Source: Alphaproteobacteria bacterium 46_93_T64 | GTDB lineage: Bacteria > Pseudomonadota > Alphaproteobacteria > Sneathiellales > Sneathiellaceae | Direction: 5' to 3' | Length of the DNA stretch: 64,000 nucleotides | Assembly: GCA_002163135.1 (NCBI GenBank) | Contig: MAAN01000027.1 | Span: 1-64,000, forward strand | Shown: positions 54,328 to 64,000 of the stretch, one piece after another | Numbering within the stretch: position 1 is the stretch's first letter | Layout: each line of letters begins with the position of its first letter | The notes under the pieces: generated by a model | Told to the model about the DNA's origin: nothing | Seen by the model: only the letters and a program-made list of their open reading frames with translations | Database searches by the model: none | Position numbers and translations under genes: made by a program

Positions 54328-55617
54328 CTACAGCATCATGGTCAAAGGCTCTTCAATGTAGCCTTTGAAATATTGCAACAATTCTGCGCCAACCGATCCG
54401 TCAATAACACGATGATCACATGACAGTGTCACGCTCATCACAGTTGCGATGGCAAGTGCACCGTCTTTGATCACGGGACGCGGTGCCCCGGCACCAACAG
54501 CAAGAATTGCAGATTGCGGCGGATTAATAACAGCCGAGAATTCCTTGATACCAAACATACCAAGGTTCGAGATAGAGAAACATCCGCCTTGATATTCTTC
54601 CGGCATCAGTTTTCCTTCGCGGGCTTTGCTAGCAAGCTCTTTCATTTCACCTGAAATGCTTGCAAGACCTTTCTGGTCCGCAGCCTTCACAACCGGTGTA
54701 ATCAAGCCACCGTCAATGGCAACTGCAACCGAGATATCGATATCTTTATATTGCAGGATCTTATCGCCGCCCCAGATAGCATTAGCCGCTGGTAATTTTT
54801 TAAGCGCCAGAGCACTCGCCCGAATGATGAAATCATTGACGGAGATTTTGTACTCGTCTGATTTCGCGTTCAGGGTTTTGCGCATTTCCAGAAGATTATC
54901 CAATTCGCATTCAACAGTAAGATAGAAATGCGGGATTGTAGTTTTGGATTCTGTCAATCGCTTGGCAATGGTTTTACGCATGCCGTTGAGCGGAATTTCA
55001 GTATGATCTCCTGCATGCGGTGGCGTTGTTCCCACTGGAAGTGCCACAGGCGCCGCTGCAGCTGCGACAGGTGCTTGCGCAGCCGTTGAGGCAGCAGATA
55101 CACCACCAGAAGCGATAAAGCCTTCTACATCAGCTTTCACGATACGGCCACGCGGCCCCGTTCCAGACACGCCCGCGATATCAACACCTGAATTAGACGC
55201 GATACGCCGAGCTAGCGGACTTGCAAATACGCGTCCTGACGTTTGAGTAGGCGTTGCAGCCGGGGATGAAGATGTAACCGCTGGTGTAGCCGCTACTGGA
55301 GTTGCCTCAGGTGCAGCGCTTGCGACCGGTAACGCGGCATCAACAGCATATCCCTCAAGCGCGCTTGCATCTTCACCTTCTTCAAGCAAGATAGCGATCG
55401 GCGTGTTTACCGCCACATTATCTGTGTCGCCCGCAATCAGGATTTTTCCGATTGTTCCCTCGTCCACTGCTTCCACTTCCATGGTTGCTTTGTCCGTTTC
55501 AATTTCCGCAAGCACATCACCTGATGAAACTGTATCGCCTTCCTTCACCTGCCAGTTGGCAAGCTTGCCTTCCGTCATGGTCGGTGACAGGGCTGGCATT
55601 GTAATTGTAATTGGCAT
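54328..55617 (-). CDS. pdhC: Pyruvate dehydrogenase E2, dihydrolipoamide acetyltransferase
   Basis: 429 residues: one lipoyl domain (1-80, lipoyl Lys43 in [11 protein letters not shown]), an Ala/Pro/Thr-rich linker, peripheral-subunit-binding domain (about 132-168, FASPLARRIASNSGVDIAGV) and catalytic domain with the terminal HRVIDGSVGAEL (His-x3-Asp-Gly). It transfers acetyl groups to CoA and forms the complex core. The lipoyl domain is nearly identical to that fused to E1-beta next door. Confidence 0.95.
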   Translation of the reverse strand: MPITITMPALSPTMTEGKLANWQVKEGDTVSSGDVLAEIETDKATMEVEAVDEGTIGKILIAGDTDNVAVNTPIAILLEEGEDASALEGYAVDAALPVASAAPEATPVAATPAVTSSSPAATPTQTSGRVFASPLARRIASNSGVDIAGVSGTGPRGRIVKADVEGFIASGGVSAASTAAQAPVAAAAAPVALPVGTTPPHAGDHTEIPLNGMRKTIAKRLTESKTTIPHFYLTVECELDNLLEMRKTLNAKSDEYKISVNDFIIRASALALKKLPAANAIWGGDKILQYKDIDISVAVAIDGGLITPVVKAADQKGLASISGEMKELASKAREGKLMPEEYQGGCFSISNLGMFGIKEFSAVINPPQSAILAVGAGAPRPVIKDGALAIATVMSVTLSCDHRVIDGSVGAELLQYFKGYIEEPLTMML

Positions 55618-55627
55618 CCCGTTCCCC

Positions 55628-57007
55628 TTAAGAGCGATAAGTTACGGATTTAACCGCATCAATAACTTCCTGAACATTTGGAAGCGCAAGTTTTTCCAAG
55701 TTAGCGGCATATGGCATAGGCACGTCTTTACCTGTGACCCGCGTTACCGGCGCATCCAGATAATCAAAGGCTTTTTCCATGATTTGAACGCCGAGTTCCG
55801 CCCCAATACCATTTTGCGGCCAACCCTCTTCAACGGTCACACAGCGATTGGTTTTACGAACAGAAGCCAAAATAGTGTCCATGTCGAGCGGGCGAATAGT
55901 TCGAAGATCAATCACTTCGGCACTAATCCCTTCTTCTGCCAGTTTTTCAGCCGCTTCCAACGAATAACGCATGCCCATACCAAAAGACACGATCGTTACA
56001 TCATCACCGGAGCGAGCGATTTTTGCTTTTCCAAGCGGGACGGTGAAATCATCCATAACAGGGACATCAAATGTCTGCCCGTACAGCATTTCATTTTCAA
56101 GGAAGACTACTGGATTTGGATCGCGGATCGCAGATTTCAGCAACCCCTTCGCATCTGCTGCCGTATGCGGGGCGACAACTATCAAGCCCGGAACATGGGA
56201 ATACCAAGCCGCATAACACTGAGAATGCTGTGCACCCACACGAGACGCGGCACCGTTTGGACCGCGGAAGACGATCGGGCTTTGCATTTGACCGCCGGAC
56301 ATATAGCGGGTTTTAGCTGCAGAATTGACGATCTGGTCAATGGCCTGCATAGCGAAATTAAATGTCATAAATTCTACGATCGGCCGAAGACCATGGAACG
56401 CGGCGCCAACACCGATACCGGCAAAGCCGTGCTCAGTAATCGGAGTATCAATTACCCGGCGGTTTCCAAATTCATCAAGGAGGCCTTGCGTAACTTTATA
56501 AGCACCCTGATATTCAGCCACTTCCTCGCCCATGATGAATACGCGATCATCGGCACGCATTTCTTCTGCCATGGCATCACGGAGGGCTTCACGGACACTC
56601 GTTTTTACCATTTCAGTACCAGCAGGGATTTCAACGCTAGCATCATAGGCGTCACCAGTGCTTTCGATAACGACTTCACTCATTGTAGTTACCTGAGTTG
56701 TTTCTGCGACTTGAGGGGCTGGAGCAGCTCCAATGCTAAATCCATCAAGAGCAGAAATGTCCTCGCCCTCTTCCAGCAAAATAGCGATCGGTGTATTAAC
56801 AGCAACGTTGTCGGTCTCGCCAGCAATCAAAATCTTGCCGATGGTCCCCTCATCTACTGCTTCCACTTCCATGGTTGCTTTATCTGTTTCAATTTCGGCA
56901 AGTACGTCACCAGAGGCAACTGTATCGCCTTCACTAACCATCCAACGGGCTAGTTTTCCTTCGGTCATTGTCGGCGACAGAGCCGGCATGAGAATCTCTG
57001 TAGGCAT
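55628..57007 (-). CDS. pdhB: Pyruvate dehydrogenase E1 beta with N-terminal lipoyl domain
   Basis: 459 residues, about 130 longer than a plain E1-beta because of a lipoyl domain (1-80, Lys43 in [11 protein letters not shown]) and a linker. The transketolase-type body starts near 125 ([20 protein letters not shown]) with [37 protein letters not shown] and the C-terminal [20 protein letters not shown]. Lipoylated E1-beta is known in alphaproteobacteria. In its first 83 residues 75 match the E2 lipoyl domain. Confidence 0.95.
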   Translation of the reverse strand: MPTEILMPALSPTMTEGKLARWMVSEGDTVASGDVLAEIETDKATMEVEAVDEGTIGKILIAGETDNVAVNTPIAILLEEGEDISALDGFSIGAAPAPQVAETTQVTTMSEVVIESTGDAYDASVEIPAGTEMVKTSVREALRDAMAEEMRADDRVFIMGEEVAEYQGAYKVTQGLLDEFGNRRVIDTPITEHGFAGIGVGAAFHGLRPIVEFMTFNFAMQAIDQIVNSAAKTRYMSGGQMQSPIVFRGPNGAASRVGAQHSQCYAAWYSHVPGLIVVAPHTAADAKGLLKSAIRDPNPVVFLENEMLYGQTFDVPVMDDFTVPLGKAKIARSGDDVTIVSFGMGMRYSLEAAEKLAEEGISAEVIDLRTIRPLDMDTILASVRKTNRCVTVEEGWPQNGIGAELGVQIMEKAFDYLDAPVTRVTGKDVPMPYAANLEKLALPNVQEVIDAVKSVTYRS

Positions 57008-57042
57008 CAGAATTTCCTTTTTCTCTTGTCTCGCTCTATGGG

Positions 57043-58041
57043 TTAAATGACGATATCTGTGTAAAGTTCGTCAGGATGTGGCTCTGGGCTGTCTTGTGCG
57101 AATTGCACAGCTTCAGCCACAATTGCCTTCACTTCCCGATCGATCTCTTTTAGCTCGTCTTCGCTGTAAACTTTCTCGTTTAAAAGTTTCTCACGAACCC
57201 GTTCAATGGGATCGCTTTCAGCGCGCTTTTTGTTCACTTCTTCTTTTGATCTGTATTTCGCAGGATCAGACATTGAATGACCACGATAACGATAGGTCTT
57301 CATCTCCAGAATATACGGCCCTTTGCCGCTTCTGGCCCACTCAACTGCTTTACGGCCGGCTTCTGCTACAGCAAACACGTCCATACCATCTACTTGTTCG
57401 CCCGGTACATTGAAACTTTCGCCGCGACGGAACAGTTCTGTCTGCGCAGAAGCCCGTTTGACAGACGTTCCCATGGCATATTCGTTATTTTCAATAACAT
57501 ATACAACAGGAAGGCTCCAAAGCTCCGCCATGTTGAAACTCTCGTACACTTGGCCCTGATTGACAGTACCGTCGCCCATGTAACAAAGGGTCACATTTCC
57601 AGTATCCTGATACTTCTGACTAAATGCCAATCCAGTACCAATGGGAACACATGCCCCAACGATACCATGACCGCCATAGAAGTTCTTTTCTTTGGAGAAC
57701 ATGTGCATGGAGCCGCCCTTACCTTTTGAATAGCCACCTTCACGGCCAGTAAGTTCTGCCATCACGCCTTTTGCATCCATACCGCATGCCAGCATATGAC
57801 CATGGTCCCGATAGGATGTTATAAGCGCGTCCTGCGGTGTGATAGTGGATTGCATACCAACAACAACCGCTTCCTGACCGATATATAAATGGCAAAATCC
57901 GCCAATCAGTCCCATGCCATAAATCTGGCCAGCTTTTTCTTCAAAGCGGCGAATGAGCAGCATGTCGCGGTAATATTGTTTGATTTGATCCTTATCGACC
58001 TTGGTGGTCTTGCGGCGAGTAGTAGAAGCTTTTCGCGCCAT
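57043..58041 (-). CDS. pdhA: Pyruvate dehydrogenase E1 alpha
   Basis: 332 residues from the ATG at 58041, with GGGAGAG upstream; an in-frame codon at 58062 is rejected. Motifs: [36 protein letters not shown], the TPP/magnesium motif [20 protein letters not shown] with [10 protein letters not shown], and the phosphorylation-loop-like [15 protein letters not shown]. The N-terminal extension is basic. It decarboxylates pyruvate on TPP together with E1-beta. It is the first gene of pdhA-pdhB-pdhC-lpd-lipA, with about 300 bp upstream before ftsB that should hold the operon promoter. Confidence 0.96.
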   Translation of the reverse strand: MARKASTTRRKTTKVDKDQIKQYYRDMLLIRRFEEKAGQIYGMGLIGGFCHLYIGQEAVVVGMQSTITPQDALITSYRDHGHMLACGMDAKGVMAELTGREGGYSKGKGGSMHMFSKEKNFYGGHGIVGACVPIGTGLAFSQKYQDTGNVTLCYMGDGTVNQGQVYESFNMAELWSLPVVYVIENNEYAMGTSVKRASAQTELFRRGESFNVPGEQVDGMDVFAVAEAGRKAVEWARSGKGPYILEMKTYRYRGHSMSDPAKYRSKEEVNKKRAESDPIERVREKLLNEKVYSEDELKEIDREVKAIVAEAVQFAQDSPEPHPDELYTDIVI

Positions 58042-58342
58042 GATCTCTCCCTTACACATCAATTCTGTTCACGGTCATTGATGGATCAAAAACCGACAGT
58101 TGGTGATTAATATTGAAGTGAATGTGGCTCGAAAAGTATTAATAAACAAGAAATTGTATAAAATTAGCTGAATTACAGTTAAGTCAGTTAATATTGCTGC
58201 GTTGCGTCAAAAACATGCGTAATAAACGCAGTTTCGCCCATAAGTGAAATTAAAAGACAATTGAATATGAAAAATTGAAATTTTATCGACTAATCAGGGT
58301 TAAAATTCGAAATTTAATACCCAAAGTAGCATTTGAAACTGT

Positions 58343-58654
58343 CTATTTGGTGTAAATAACGATTTCATCAGGGTGCGCTAGACCCAGAACTTCTCTCGCT
58401 CTTTCTTCCAACATATCCAAATCCAGATTCTTTGGATTCATCAATCGCACTCGTTTTTCAAGCTTGTTTCGTTCAAACTGAGCTAGCTGCAGATCCGCAG
58501 TTTCTTGTTGCAGTGTCTGTTGCAATTTAAGATATGCGAAAAGCCCCCTATCACCTTCAATTAAGTGATAGCTAAAATAACAAATTGCGAGCAGGCCAAG
58601 AGTTGGCCCCGCACTTACTCTTATTCTTTTGCGTATTTCATAGCTTAGATTCAT
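58343..58654 (-). CDS. ftsB: Septum formation initiator FtsB/DivIC-like
   Basis: 103 residues: a short cytoplasmic N-terminus, one membrane span (AGPTLGLLAICYFSYHLI) and a coiled coil (LQQTLQQETADLQLAQFERN), followed by the conserved LDMLEERAREVLGLAHPDE. It joins FtsL and FtsQ in the divisome. The position between eno and pdhA is the conserved alphaproteobacterial order, here interrupted on the eno side by a hybrid kinase gene. Confidence 0.9.
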   Translation of the reverse strand: MNLSYEIRKRIRVSAGPTLGLLAICYFSYHLIEGDRGLFAYLKLQQTLQQETADLQLAQFERNKLEKRVRLMNPKNLDLDMLEERAREVLGLAHPDEIVIYTK

Positions 58655-58710
58655 AGGTGGAGTGAATCAAATTCACGACCATGGGTCAATGACTATTTTG
58701 ATATTTTTAC

Positions 58711-61164
58711 CTAAATTTTAATTTTTTTGTTATCTAGGAACGCTGAGAGTTGATTGAGGCTTTCATCTGAGACTCCTCCCGCTTTCATTCGGTGTGACGT
58801 CGTGTCCTCCCCTGCTTTCGCAAGTTTTTCAATTTCCGCAGCTAACGCCGATAATTTGATCAATCCGACATTTGCTGTCATTCCTTTTATCTCATGAGAT
58901 ATCTCGAGGGTTCGTTCTCTAGATAACTCAGATAACATAAGTTCGGGAAGGGCTCTTGCAAGCGTAAGAGTAACTGAATCCACCAGTAGATTAAACTGCT
59001 CTCGTGGCATCAACTCAGTAAGGGGTATCAACACCACTAGATCCAAATATTCCTCAACTACCTCCAGTGATTTCACTTCTTCTATTTGAATGGAAGGTTT
59101 TGTTTCAACTTGCGAATTTATTCTAACGAGAAGCATACGTAAATCGCGTCGAATTACTGGCTTGGTTAAAGTTTCTTGCATTCCGACTGATGTATAATGA
59201 TCAACCTGTGATTTAAACGCATTGGCAGTAAGTGCGACAATAGGTAATATTTTCGGATCTGGATATATCTCGCGAATGGCACATGTTGCGTCTACTCCAT
59301 TCATAACCGGCATCTGAATATCCATTAGTACCAGGTTGAACTTAACCGGTGATATGCGCACAGCGTTAACTGCTTCTGCCCCGTTTCCAGCGAGCACGAC
59401 ATGATGCCCATCCTGCTCAAGCATTTCACAAATGATCATCTGATTTACATTATTATCTTCGGCCACCAGAATATTCAGTGGGCGAATTTTAACATATTCA
59501 TCATTGGGATCGATTTTAGCAGATCGCTTATCGCCTGCACTAACGAGCACGCTGAGCGTAAACGTAGTTCCATGGTCAAATACACTCTCTACAGAAAGCT
59601 CTCCGCCCATCAGATCCGAGAGTTGTTTTGAGATACTAAGCCCAAGTCCGGTTCCCATTCCCGACCTTCGACCGGATTCTGATTGAATAAATTCCTCGAA
59701 GATAGATTTTTGCTCACCTTCTGAAATACCGTATCCAGTATCACTTACTTCAAACGTTAGACTGAGCTTCCCTTCTTCGGAGTTCAGAATACTAATCAAT
59801 ATTTTTACTGATCCGTCCTGTGTAAACTTTATGGCATTTCCAATGAGATTGAACAAAATCTGTCGAATATGGCCGAAATCGCCAAAGACTTTTTGGTCGC
59901 CATCTCCCACAATTTTGTAATCGAACTCCAAATCCTTTTTCTGAGCTTCAGGCAGGAACATCTCATATAACTCTGCGATTAAATCGCTAACCACAAATTC
60001 TTCCGATACTTTTTCAGTAGCGCCAGATTCAATTCTGGCGAAATCCAACACCTGATTTACCAAAGTCATTAGAAGGAAAGCCGATTGCTTAGCAATCTTT
60101 AGTTTTGACAGTACATCTTTGGGTAAATCAGGTTTGTCTACAAGCTGCAGAATACCGAGTATTGCGTTAAGAGGCGTTCGTATTTCATGAGACATTGCTG
60201 CGAGAAATTTTGATTTTGCTTCATTCGCGTCATTCGCGACTTGCTCTGCCTTCTTACGCTCGTTGCTTTCAATCTCAAGAATTCCATTCGCTATTTGCAG
60301 CTGTTTTCGAATAGCGGAAGCTTTTAGCAAGTAGAAAAGCAATAGCGATAGTATTACTGAAAAGATGAGAATAATTGTTATTATCAAAGGGATCGTAATC
60401 GGGCTGCCATGTGTATAAAAATGTGCTTTAGGCTTTAAGCTGACGTTCACCTCTGTTCCAAGCAGATCTATTGTACTAGTGCGTATCCAATCGTCGTCGG
60501 CTATTTGATTATAATCGTCTGTTTCGAATATAATATCGCCGCCCATCATTACAGAGACGTGAAAATCCTCTGCTTGTGACCAGTCGGAAAGCTGTGACGA
60601 CAACCAATCTTGAACTTTGAAGACGGCCAAAATAAAACCGTCAAAATTCCCATCTACAAATATTGGAAAATAAACAAGGAAGCCTTTTCCACCCTGCACC
60701 AGATTTATTGGTTTGCTCACAGATATTGATTTACTATTTTTAGCCATATTGAGCGAATTGCGCCGCCTTTCCTCGAACCCCAAATTTAGATTAAGCGCTT
60801 TTTCATTTCCCGCTAGCGGCACAATCCAGCGGACAAAAAACTCAGGATCAACCCACTCTATTGCTTGATATCCAGGTGTATCGTTTATGTAATTTTCAAC
60901 ATCCGCCACGAACTCTTTTTGAGGTGTACCGCCTCTTGTTTTCCACCTCAAGACGATACGTTGCAAATCGGGCAGACGCTTCTGGATGTCGTTCTTAATA
61001 ATACTTGATAATGCGACGCTTTCACGCTCAAGTTGAGAATGGAGCTCATTGTGGCGGTTTTCAGTCAGTAGACTCCAACTCAACCAAGCAATCGCACAGC
61101 CCAACAACAATGTAGATGCTGGTAGATATTCTCGATAAGTTTGAAACGATGGCCGCGGTTTCAT
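58711..61164 (-). CDS. CHASE-domain hybrid histidine kinase with receiver and Hpt domains
   Basis: 817 residues from the ATG at 61164 (AGGAGA eight bases upstream); an in-frame codon at 61206 would add 14 residues. Layout: TM1 about 15-33, periplasmic CHASE domain with YQAIEWVDPEFFVRWIVPLA and GFEERRRNSL, TM2 about 256-280, coiled linker, HisKA with His326 in FLAAMSHEIRTPLNAILGIL, HATPase with DTGYGIS and GTGLGLSIS, receiver with VAEDNNVNQM and Asp in LVLMDIQMPVMNG, and a C-terminal Hpt domain with SHEIKGMTANVG. This is a full intramolecular phosphorelay whose final partner is not encoded here. It is AT-rich and lies between eno and ftsB. Confidence 0.9.
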   Translation of the reverse strand: MKPRPSFQTYREYLPASTLLLGCAIAWLSWSLLTENRHNELHSQLERESVALSSIIKNDIQKRLPDLQRIVLRWKTRGGTPQKEFVADVENYINDTPGYQAIEWVDPEFFVRWIVPLAGNEKALNLNLGFEERRRNSLNMAKNSKSISVSKPINLVQGGKGFLVYFPIFVDGNFDGFILAVFKVQDWLSSQLSDWSQAEDFHVSVMMGGDIIFETDDYNQIADDDWIRTSTIDLLGTEVNVSLKPKAHFYTHGSPITIPLIITIILIFSVILSLLLFYLLKASAIRKQLQIANGILEIESNERKKAEQVANDANEAKSKFLAAMSHEIRTPLNAILGILQLVDKPDLPKDVLSKLKIAKQSAFLLMTLVNQVLDFARIESGATEKVSEEFVVSDLIAELYEMFLPEAQKKDLEFDYKIVGDGDQKVFGDFGHIRQILFNLIGNAIKFTQDGSVKILISILNSEEGKLSLTFEVSDTGYGISEGEQKSIFEEFIQSESGRRSGMGTGLGLSISKQLSDLMGGELSVESVFDHGTTFTLSVLVSAGDKRSAKIDPNDEYVKIRPLNILVAEDNNVNQMIICEMLEQDGHHVVLAGNGAEAVNAVRISPVKFNLVLMDIQMPVMNGVDATCAIREIYPDPKILPIVALTANAFKSQVDHYTSVGMQETLTKPVIRRDLRMLLVRINSQVETKPSIQIEEVKSLEVVEEYLDLVVLIPLTELMPREQFNLLVDSVTLTLARALPELMLSELSRERTLEISHEIKGMTANVGLIKLSALAAEIEKLAKAGEDTTSHRMKAGGVSDESLNQLSAFLDNKKIKI

Positions 61165-61280
61165 CAACGCATCTCCTACCAAGTCAATTTTTGCCCTCGA
61201 ACTCACACAATCACATTATTGAACCATAATATAACCAAAATATTAATTCACAACCATTCCGGTATAAAAAACACGTTTTT

Positions 61281-61313
61281 TTCAATAAAAAAGGGCGGGG
61301 AAAACCCGCCCTT
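61281..61313 (-). terminator. Intrinsic terminator of eno
   Basis: On the minus strand AAGGGCGGG and CCCGCCCTT form a perfect 9-bp GC-rich stem with a TTTTC loop, followed by TTTTTTATTG. It starts 38 bp after the eno stop and so closes the pyrG-kdsA-eno transcript before the kinase gene. Confidence 0.93.
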
Positions 61314-61350
61314 CTCAACACATCAAGTAACTGAAAATTTAGTTACTCAT

Positions 61351-62655
<1,305 letters not shown>

Positions 62656-62660
62656 TTAGA

Positions 62661-63491
62661 TCAGAGATTTTTAGAAATTTTATCAAACGCGACTAAGTTT
62701 GTAAGAAGTGCTTCCATTTGATCAATTGGGACCATGTTAGGTCCATCGGACGGCGCATTGTCAGGATCTTCATGGGTTTCCATGAAAACCATTGCGCATC
62801 CTACAGCCACGGCGGCACGAGCTACCACAGGAACGAATTCCCGCTGACCACCAGAAGTGGTCCCATGCCCGCCCGGTTGTTGCACAGAATGCGTTGCATC
62901 AAAAACAATTGGGTGTCCGGTTTCAGCCATAATGGGGAGGCCCCGCATATCGCTTACCAAAGTATTGTAGCCGAAGCTTGTTCCGCGATCCGTTAGCAGA
63001 ACGTTCTGATTACCACTTTCCACCAGTTTATTTGCCACATGTTTCATGTCCCAAGGCGCAAGGAATTGCCCCTTCTTGACGTTTACCACATTGCCTGTTT
63101 TCGCAGCTGCAATGAGCAAATCGGTTTGACGACACAAGAACGCAGGAATTTGGATTACATCAACTACAGAGGCGACTTCCGCGCATTGACCTGCATCGTG
63201 TACATCCGTCAAGACCGGAATTTTATATTCTGCTTTGATACGTTCAAAAACCGGAAGTCCCGCATCTATACCCAAGCCACGTTCCGTGTGAAGAGAAGAA
63301 CGGTTGGCTTTATCAAATGATGTTTTGTAAACAAGACCCATGCCAAGCTTGCTGGTTATATCAACCAGCTTGCCTGCCATATCCATCGCATGATCCAAAC
63401 TCTCCATCTGGCAAGGGCCGGCGATCAACGCCAAGGGAAGATCGTTACCAACTTCAAAATTACCGATTTTGACATGGGCAGGTGAGGTCAT
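62661..63491 (-). CDS. kdsA: 3-deoxy-D-manno-octulosonate 8-phosphate synthase
   Basis: 276 residues from the ATG at 63491 (GGAAAT upstream), the usual length; an in-frame codon at 63563 lies inside pyrG and is rejected. Motifs: [69 protein letters not shown] and [12 protein letters not shown]. It condenses arabinose 5-phosphate and phosphoenolpyruvate for the Kdo of lipopolysaccharide; eno, which supplies phosphoenolpyruvate, follows. Confidence 0.97.
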   Translation of the reverse strand: MTSPAHVKIGNFEVGNDLPLALIAGPCQMESLDHAMDMAGKLVDITSKLGMGLVYKTSFDKANRSSLHTERGLGIDAGLPVFERIKAEYKIPVLTDVHDAGQCAEVASVVDVIQIPAFLCRQTDLLIAAAKTGNVVNVKKGQFLAPWDMKHVANKLVESGNQNVLLTDRGTSFGYNTLVSDMRGLPIMAETGHPIVFDATHSVQQPGGHGTTSGGQREFVPVVARAAVAVGCAMVFMETHEDPDNAPSDGPNMVPIDQMEALLTNLVAFDKISKNL

Positions 63492-63516
63492 TCTATTTCC
63501 AATTTTCAGGTCGTAA

Positions 63517-64000
63517 TTATACCAGTCGCGATTTGTCCATCGCCGCTTTGACAAAGCTTTCAAAAAGCGGATGCGGTTCGAACGGTCTGGATTTTAATTC
63601 TGGATGGAACTGAACTCCAATAAACCAAGGGTGATCCGGAATTTCAACAATTTCAGGTAAGTCACCATCGGGCGAAAGGCCCGAGAATTTATAACCCACT
63701 TTTTCAAGCGCATCTTTATACGCAATGTTCACTTCATACCGGTGACGATGGCGTTCTTGAATGAGTTCTTCGCCGTAAATTTCACGAACCTTTGTACCTT
63801 CCAGAAGGGCACAAGGATAAGAGCCAACGCGCATTGTTCCGCCAAGATCTCCATCTTCGGATCGTTTTTCTTTAGCGTTACCGCGTGTCCATTCAGTCAT
63901 CAAACCAACGACATTAGGATCGAAATTGCCAAATTCGGAAGTACCAGCATTTTCAAGTCCCGCCAAATGACGACAACCTTCAATGACAGCCATTTGCATA
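63517..64000 (-). CDS. pyrG: CTP synthase, C-terminal glutaminase part (runs off right edge)
   Basis: The last 160 or so codons of the gene are visible and the frame is open to the right edge. [46 protein letters not shown] and the class I glutaminase His/Glu block [20 protein letters not shown] are diagnostic of PyrG. The nucleophile Cys of the GATase domain and the synthetase domain lie outside the window. The stop is 25 bp before kdsA, so pyrG-kdsA-eno form one unit. Confidence 0.96.
   Translation of the reverse strand, partial: MQMAVIEGCRHLAGLENAGTSEFGNFDPNVVGLMTEWTRGNAKEKRSEDGDLGGTMRVGSYPCALLEGTKVREIYGEELIQERHRHRYEVNIAYKDALEKVGYKFSGLSPDGDLPEIVEIPDHPWFIGVQFHPELKSRPFEPHPLFESFVKAAMDKSRLV

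Noticed and set aside
55403-56953. 516-codon plus-strand open frame across pdhC and pdhB
   Set aside because: It is antisense to two certain genes, begins in the lipoyl repeat, and has a random-looking His/Arg/Phe-rich composition with no family pattern.

Overview
The window looks like a chromosomal segment of an alphaproteobacterium. Three gene orders that recur in that class are present: dusB(nifR3)-ntrB-ntrC-ntrY-ntrX-trkA-trkH-dat-hfq-hflX facing mazG; pyrG-kdsA-eno followed by ftsB and pdhA-pdhB-pdhC-lpd-lipA-coq10; and a fused ispDF gene. The DNA is only moderately GC-rich, with several clearly AT-rich islands. I cannot name the genus from the sequence alone. I see no rRNA, tRNA, CRISPR array, insertion sequence or prophage.

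Left part (1 to about 28.6 kb), accessory. It opens with the N-terminal 698 codons of a giant type I-secreted adhesin on the minus strand. This has a LapG-like PAAG motif near residue 100 and sits behind a 504-bp AT-rich leader. A CoA-transferase follows, then an exported NHL-repeat protein paired with a hybrid histidine kinase. Next come a complete dipeptide ABC transporter operon (dppABCDF-like), a LysR regulator, and a divergent amidohydrolase overlapping a CobW-family GTPase. A TRAP-type solute-binding lipoprotein without transporter genes is paired with a second hybrid kinase. The rest is a PAS_5 protein, a LysR/azoreductase divergon with two overlapping dyads, an orphan family-3 binding protein, a gamma-glutamyltransferase, a YghU-type GST, an SDR, recX, and an unrecognised 229-residue protein. 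That last protein carries a Cys and a His with the same spacing as the catalytic pair of CNF/DNT deamidase toxins.

Middle (28.7 to 44.7 kb), core. mazG faces the long minus-strand dusB-ntrBC-ntrYX-trkAH-dat-hfq-hflX block (nitrogen sensing, potassium uptake, RNA chaperone). The divergent ispDF-pgpA-cinA set overlaps by ATGA junctions.

Right part (44.7 to 64 kb). It starts with an SGNH-fused O-acyltransferase, an SDR, a GNAT protein, a nucleoside-diphosphate-sugar epimerase-like enzyme, an AT-rich phenylalanine-centred pentapeptide-repeat membrane protein and a YCII protein. The pyruvate dehydrogenase operon with lipA and a COQ10-like protein follows. ftsB comes next, then a CHASE-type hybrid kinase with an Hpt domain lying between ftsB and eno. 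The window closes with eno (with a clear intrinsic terminator), kdsA and the C-terminus of pyrG, which runs off the right edge.

The most interesting leads are the CNF/DNT-like Cys-His protein, the LapA-like adhesin with its hairpin leader, the two kinase plus exported-sensor pairs, and the near-identical lipoyl domains of E1-beta and E2.
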